The translations under genes and the position numbers were made by a program. Positions 59,054-64,000 of a DNA stretch of 64,000 nucleotides are shown here, one piece after another. Positions within the stretch are counted from its first letter, which is position 1. Every line of letters begins with the position of its first letter. Source of the stretch: Anas platyrhynchos (Eukaryota > Chordata > Aves > Anseriformes > Anatidae). The stretch is taken from contig NC_092591.1 in NCBI RefSeq assembly GCF_047663525.1, forward strand, positions 30,041,001 to 30,105,000, in the 5' to 3' direction. Under the pieces are notes generated by a model. It was not told the origin of the DNA, did no database searches, and saw only the letters and a list, made by a program, of their open reading frames with translations.

Positions 59054-59624
59054 GGTGCTGTGCTGCAGCTGGACACCCCCAGGATGTGCCACCAGGCTGC
59101 CGAGGACCAGCATCTCCCACCTAGGGCGTGCAGAATGGGAAGCCTGCAGCCTCTGCACAAGGGAAAGCAGTCCCCAATTTGCTGGGACCACAAAGAGCCG
59201 CCACCTGGACCCGCAGGGCTCATGGCTTGCATCCACAAGTCCACCTTAGAGCACCCTGCGTAAGCACAGGGCTCAAGCACCGGACAAGGGAAGCCTCCCT
59301 CTGCCTGCTGGGCGGCCCTGCAGACCCTGCTCACCCACAGGACAGGCGTCCCTGAGAAGCTGGTGTCCCAGGAGCACGGCTCTGGGGACGTTCCTACACC
59401 GAGCTGCAGGTGCCTCACCGCCTCCACGGGTGCCTTTTGCTCCTGCTTCCACGGGGCACGACGGAAAGAAGCAACGCTTTGCATCTTTGCCTGCAGACCC
59501 CGTTGCCTTGAAGAGTGAGAAACGCACAAACCTCTTCTGCACGCAGAATCAGGCTCTGGAGACAGGGCTGCAGGCTCACCGTCCCTCTTCCCCTCCTCGA
59601 GCCCCATTTGTCCCAAACCCTGGC

Positions 59625-59630
59625 AATAAA
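59625..59630 (+). promoter_or_regulatory. Poly(A) signal of LRRC10B
   Basis: AATAAA about 570 bases after the stop. Confidence 0.75.
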
Positions 59631-60870
59631 AAGCACAAACCCAGCAAATCTGGTATGGAAAGGCTTTGGGTTTGGTTCTCGGGGGGGGGGGGGGGGGCTG
59701 CAGCGGGGAAGGGGGAGGTGTTTGGGAAGGGGGTTGAACTCAGCCTGTCAGTGCTGCGCAGCAGGGCCAGCTTATTCTTATTTTTAGGGCTGGATGCGGT
59801 CCCGTTCCCTCCGCCCACCCCCGAGCCCTCCTGGCACACCCCGTGCCACCTCTGAGGTCTCGGCTCACCGGAGGGCACAGACCGCGCATCCGCTTTTAAT
59901 TGCGAGGGCTTGGGCTGGGCGGCCGGCAGCCAAACCTGCGTGCCCACCACATCCTCTGCCTTCTTTGGGGTTTTTCATCCTCTTTGCAGCAGGAGCCGTG
60001 GCTGCGTTCAAGGCCATTAAGAAGCCGCTTTCCCTTGAGCAGGGCTGTGCCACCGCCGCAGGGTGCAGGCAGCCGGGGGTGCCGCCAGCCTCTCCCCGCA
60101 GCAGGGACGAGATCCACGCACAGGGAAGCATGAAAGGTGATGCTTGCAGACGGGGTCCCTGCCTCTCCAGTGCCTCTTCCCACCCTGCATCCCGATTTCT
60201 GGCTCAGGTGTGGGATTTGTGCCTGTCCCGGGCTGGGGCTGGTGTCTGGGACCCGCACGTTTCTGCTCGGCGCGAGCCTTGGGGGCTGCTGGCATTTTGG
60301 GGAGGCGTGCGCGCGGCGCATCATCCATCCGTCGGCCTCTATATATAGCCCTGCCTCCTCGCAGCTCCCTGCGCACACGGCCGCGTGGCCTCGCCGCAGC
60401 TGGGAGCGTGCTGCTATTTCCATCTGCTCCCGCTGACTGCGGGCACCGAGGTGCAGGCGCTGGGCTCCGCGTGACGGGAGCACCGGCACCGAGCGCGTCA
60501 CCAGCCCTCCTCCTTCCAAAGACCCCGGTGACGAGGAGAACCGGGCTCCGGTGTGTGTCCCCCCCGCAAAGCACCCCGGCCTCACCCAGCGCCACGCTGC
60601 CCCGGGCACATCGCCCCCCTGCCAGCCCCGCGTCTGGAGTTTCCTTTACTTATTCAAGAGCAGCTCAATTATTTATCACAGCAACCCGAGCCTTTGTGGT
60701 GCTGCTGGCGCCCCGGGCTCGCAGGCAGCGCGTGTACCCCCCGCTTTGGGGACAGGCGCCCTGGTGGGATGGCCCTGCGCACGGTGGCGTTGGACACAGC
60801 GGGTACAAAGCCCCCCGGGGACCCCCAGCCCGCCCCCCCCCCAGCCCAGAGACGAGGCACGCTGGCAGTT
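59631..60870. other. Intergenic gap between LRRC10B and SYT7
   Basis: Contains a 17-base G homopolymer at 59681-59697 and a CTATATATAG motif near 60339-60348, a TATA-like sequence with no recognised gene downstream. No coding exon identified. Confidence 0.5.
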
Positions 60871-60880
60871 CTGACTGTCC

Positions 60881-60886
60881 TTTATT
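60881..60886 (-). promoter_or_regulatory. Probable poly(A) signal of SYT7
   Basis: TTTATT on the plus strand, defining a 3' UTR of about 2.1 kb below the stop at 62987-62989. Confidence 0.6.
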
Positions 60887-61057
60887 ACTGAGAGCAGGGG
60901 CTGCCTCCAGAAAACGAGGGGCCCCGCTCCCCAAAAATAGGATTCTGCAAAGAGGCGCCCCTGCCTCCGCCGGGGCCGTGCCCCCCGTCTGCCCCCACCT
61001 CCTGGGATCACCCAGTGCGCCCCATCCACAGCACACCCGCTCACGGCCGCTCTGGGC

Positions 61058-61121
61058 TTTATCTTTTTTTTTTTTTCTTTTTTCATTTTTTTTCATTTTT
61101 TTTTTTTCATTTTTTTTCTCT
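61058..61121. repeat. Poly(T) low-complexity tract
   Basis: T runs interrupted by CTT and CAT, reading as A-rich sequence in the SYT7 3' UTR. No flanking target-site duplication was seen, so it is not called as a retroposon tail. Confidence 0.7.
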
Positions 61122-62986
61122 ATTTTACACACCAGTTGGATGTTACCGTCACATGAAGAAGAGAGATACCTGAACAAGATAACGGCTAAGAGCTCTAGAG
61201 TTAAAAATGAACACACGGCCCCGGGGAGCCCACCCTTCCCCGAGGAGCAGGGGGGGGCAGGGGGGGGACGGGCACCCCTGCCCTCACACCCCGCTTTTGG
61301 GGGACCCCGGCACAGCCCGACGCAGTGCCTGGCACTGGGGGCCCTGCCACCCCCTGGCTTTGTGCGCGAGCCCAGCTGCAGCCCCTTCCCCAGGTGCGTC
61401 CATCTCCTCTGTTATGTTAAAAAAAGAGAGAAATGTGGTAAAAATACAAATGTCCCTAAAAGCATTATTATTACTGTAGTAGCAGAATTATGACTTCTCT
61501 CCAGATTGTCCGAAATGGTCTAACGGGGGGGAGGAGGGGGGGTCTCCGGTGGCTGCCGGACACTTGCTGGCGGCAGGACAGGGACGGTGCCACCGTGTCC
61601 CCAGGGCCACTTGTCCCCCAGCAGCGAGTCCCCTGTGGCAGAAGGAGGGCAGGCAGCCGGGGGGGGGGGGGACACACCCATGAGGGGCAGCATCCCCTTG
61701 ATGGCTGCTCCTTGTTTTTTTTTGGGATGTCTGGCACAGGGTCCCCCACGCAATGAATTGACCCCGGTGGCTGGGGCTCAGCCCGAAGGGATGGCACCGA
61801 TGCTCGAGGGGGGGTCCCAGCTGCGGGGCACCCCAGGGTGCCCAGGGGGACGCTGTGACGCAGGGACGATGCTCGCAGCCCGTGGTGCTCTGGGCGGGTG
61901 GCACCCCGCTCTCAGGCTGGTCCCCATGGGGGGGGGGACACGGTGTCCTTGGCACGTGCTGGGGGACACTGTGGTGGCCACAGGAAGACTGGGGTGCAGA
62001 GCCCGGCCCCTTCGGTGTCCCTGCGGTGGGCAGGGGGTGGCCGTGCCCTACCTGAGATGGCTGCGGAGGTGGCAGCAGCCCCGCTGCGGGAGGGCTTGGC
62101 CGGGGGCCCTGGCACGGGGACACCCCGAGTGCACCCCTGGTGGAGCAGGGAGCCCTGGGGAGGGACACCGAGCGGTGTCACCTGCTGGGGACGTCTCAGC
62201 CAGCGCTGCTGCCGTCCTGCTGCCTCCAACGCCACCGGACCGTGGCACATGGGGGACACCCACCGTGGTGACAGCGGGGCGCCAACGGGGTGGTGCGGGC
62301 ACCTTGGGGACGCTGCCGCTGGGTGCCAGCCCCCTGCAGCCAACAGTGGGGACAAGGACACCGCTGTGCACGGCGTGGGGACGGTGGCACCCGCTCCATC
62401 CTCACGCAGGACCCCCCCGCTCGGTGCTCGCGCGGGCCCCGGGCCACCCCATGAGGAGACAGCCAGGGTGCAGCACCCCTGGGTGCCACCGTGGGGGGGG
62501 CGCGGTGGCATCAGGAGCACGGGGGACGTGCCGGGAGGGAGGTAAAGCAGCAAACCCCGCTGGAGGCAGCGCCAGATGTGCCCGCTTTGGCTAACGAACT
62601 GCGGCATGGCTTCCGATCCCTTGGGTGCCCCCGGGGCTGGGGGGGTGGGAATGGGATGGGGCGGGGGGCGGGGGTGTCCCCGGGCAGGACGTGTGTGGCT
62701 CCTGCGCTGGGGTGACGCTGGGAGAGGTCTGACTGGGCTGAAAGGGGGGGAAGCGGGACCCCCTCTCGCACCGGCAGCCTCCCAAAATGTGGGGTGACAC
62801 TGGAGGGGGGGGCGGCAGGGCCCTGGGGACGGTGGCTGGAAGCACTCGCAGGAGACCTGCCCGGCGCTGGGGATGGGGACGGGGGCGCTCCGTCCATCTG
62901 TGTCTGTCCATCCATCCCCCACCCTCCACCGCCGTCCCACCCCTGTCCTGCCCCAGGGCCGGGGCTGGGGGGCGGGGGGGGGGCTC

Positions 62987-63575
62987 TCAGGCTTTCAGCT
63001 GGTGCCACTGTGCCACCGCCTGCCGGGGCCGGGCGATCATGTCCTTCCAGTGCTTCACCTCGCCGGGGCCGCTCTTCCAGGACAGGTAGATCTGCGGGGA
63101 CACGCAGCGTCACGCCCCGTCCCTCCGGCCATCCACCCCCGGGATTTTTTTGGGGCCGGACCCACCTTGCCGATGACATCGTTGCGGCTCAGCCTGTCCT
63201 TGTCCATGACGGTGATGACGATGGTGGTCTCGCGCAGCCGCTCCGTGGGGATGTCGAAGGAGAAGGACTCGTTGAAGACGGGGTTCAGGCACCGCTTCAT
63301 CACCACCGTCTTCTTCTTCTCCACCCGCTTGTCCTTGTACATCAGCCACACCTTCACGTAGGGGTCTGCGGGGGGACACAGCGCGGTGCTCAGCCCCAGC
63401 AGGGTGCGGGGACAGGGCCTGGTGTCCCCCCCCCCCCAGGGTGGGTGCTGGGGGTCGTACCTGACGTGCCCCCGATGTCCATGGCTTTGAGGTTCCGCGC
63501 CTTGATGATGTTCACCACGATGGAGTTGGCGGAGGGGTTGTAGCACAGCGACAGCAGCAGCTCCCCGCGGCTTCC
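62987..63575 (-). CDS. SYT7: SYT7: synaptotagmin-7, C-terminal part (5' exons outside window)
   Basis: Calcium sensor for slow or asynchronous exocytosis and lysosome fusion. Three last exons, 5' to 3': 63461-63575, 63166-63365, 62987-63091. They encode almost the whole C2B domain: [37 protein letters not shown], the polybasic strand [46 protein letters not shown], and the WHXL-type end VAQWHQLKA. Calcium-binding aspartates are present in MDIGGTSD and [10 protein letters not shown]. The acceptor at 63575 joins a more distal exon (C2A side) beyond 64,000. Phases between the three exons close. The remaining 3' end of the window (63,576-64,000) is intron. Confidence 0.97.
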
Positions 63576-64000
63576 CTGGGGGGGCACAGAGGCTTTTAGG
63601 GCCCCCCCAGGTGCACAGACCCCTCCGTGTCCCACCACGGGATGGGGGCGGTGGGCTGGGGGCACCCGGAGCCACCCCAAAGGTGGACTTTGGGACAGGG
63701 CAGGAGAAAAAGGGGCAACCCTCGGGGGGGGAGGACACATTTCTGGGGTCATTGCCACTGGGATGTTTCAGGACCGTCCCAAGTGGGACTGTTTTTGGGG
63801 CCATCCCCTGTGGGATGCTTTTGGGGCCAACCCCTGTGGGATGTTTTCTGCTCCTGTTAGAGGCAGGAGAGAAAGAAAACTTTAATTTTAGCTCTCCCTG
63901 AAATATCTCAGCCTGACCCCAAATGAGGCGCTGGGTTTGGGCTACTTAATGCCTCCCTATAACTGCTAGATGGGGATGACAAGGCGCGAGCAGCCCCGTG

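Noticed and set aside
60339-60348. A CTATATATAG TATA-like box as a gene promoter.
   Set aside because: No exon or open frame with homology follows on either strand before the SYT7 3' end.
61058-61121. The poly(T) tract as the tail of an inserted retroposon.
   Set aside because: No element body next to it and no target-site duplication; it fits a low-complexity part of the SYT7 3' UTR.

Overview
This is vertebrate nuclear DNA, most likely from a bird. The coding exons match the human 11q12.2 gene block in content, order and orientation (PGA cluster, VWCE, DDB1, TKFC, CYB561A3, TMEM138, TMEM216, CPSF7, SDHAF2, PPP1R32/SAXO4, LRRC10B, SYT7). Here the block is packed into 64 kb, with short introns, very GC-rich promoters, few interspersed repeats and two CR1-like LINE fragments. 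The middle pepsinogen resembles chicken pepsin A as I remember that sequence. A crocodilian or turtle cannot be excluded from the sequence alone, but the compactness favours a bird. I see no bacterial features, CRISPR array, rRNA, retroviral or LTR element.

Layout. (1) 1-10,741: three tandem aspartic-protease (pepsinogen A family) genes on the plus strand; the first is cut by the window start. (2) 10,885-17,300: VWCE on the minus strand, a secreted EGF/VWC protein of 20 coding exons. (3) 17,300-19,190: gap with no recognised gene. (4) 19,190-34,823: DDB1 on the minus strand. Its 27 coding exons give exactly 1140 residues, and one intron is of the minor AT-AC (U12) class. (5) 34,824-39,310: divergent promoter, a 51-bp minisatellite, then TKFC (plus). 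(6) 39,800-42,300: CYB561A3 (minus), head to head with TMEM138 (plus, 43,117-44,568), followed by TMEM216 (plus, 45,095-45,912). (7) 46,510-53,149: CPSF7 (minus), head to head with SDHAF2 (plus, 53,708-55,422). (8) 55,960-57,664: PPP1R32/SAXO4. (9) 57,700-58,115: a 20-copy GC-box-like array, then the single-exon LRRC10B. (10) 60,880-end: the 3' part of SYT7 (minus): long 3' UTR and three exons of the C2B domain.

The genes do not form one pathway. The pepsinogens are a local tandem family for gastric digestion. TMEM138 and TMEM216 are both ciliary transition-zone genes, and their promoters share a nearly identical RFX X-box plus YY1 element, so they are probably co-regulated. DDB1/TKFC, CYB561A3/TMEM138 and CPSF7/SDHAF2 are three divergent pairs with shared promoters. 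Exon boundaries were set by reading splice sites and checking that phases close; every complete coding sequence sums to a multiple of three. UTR ends rest on poly(A) signals and are less certain. Family assignments rest on remembered protein sequences, not on database searches.
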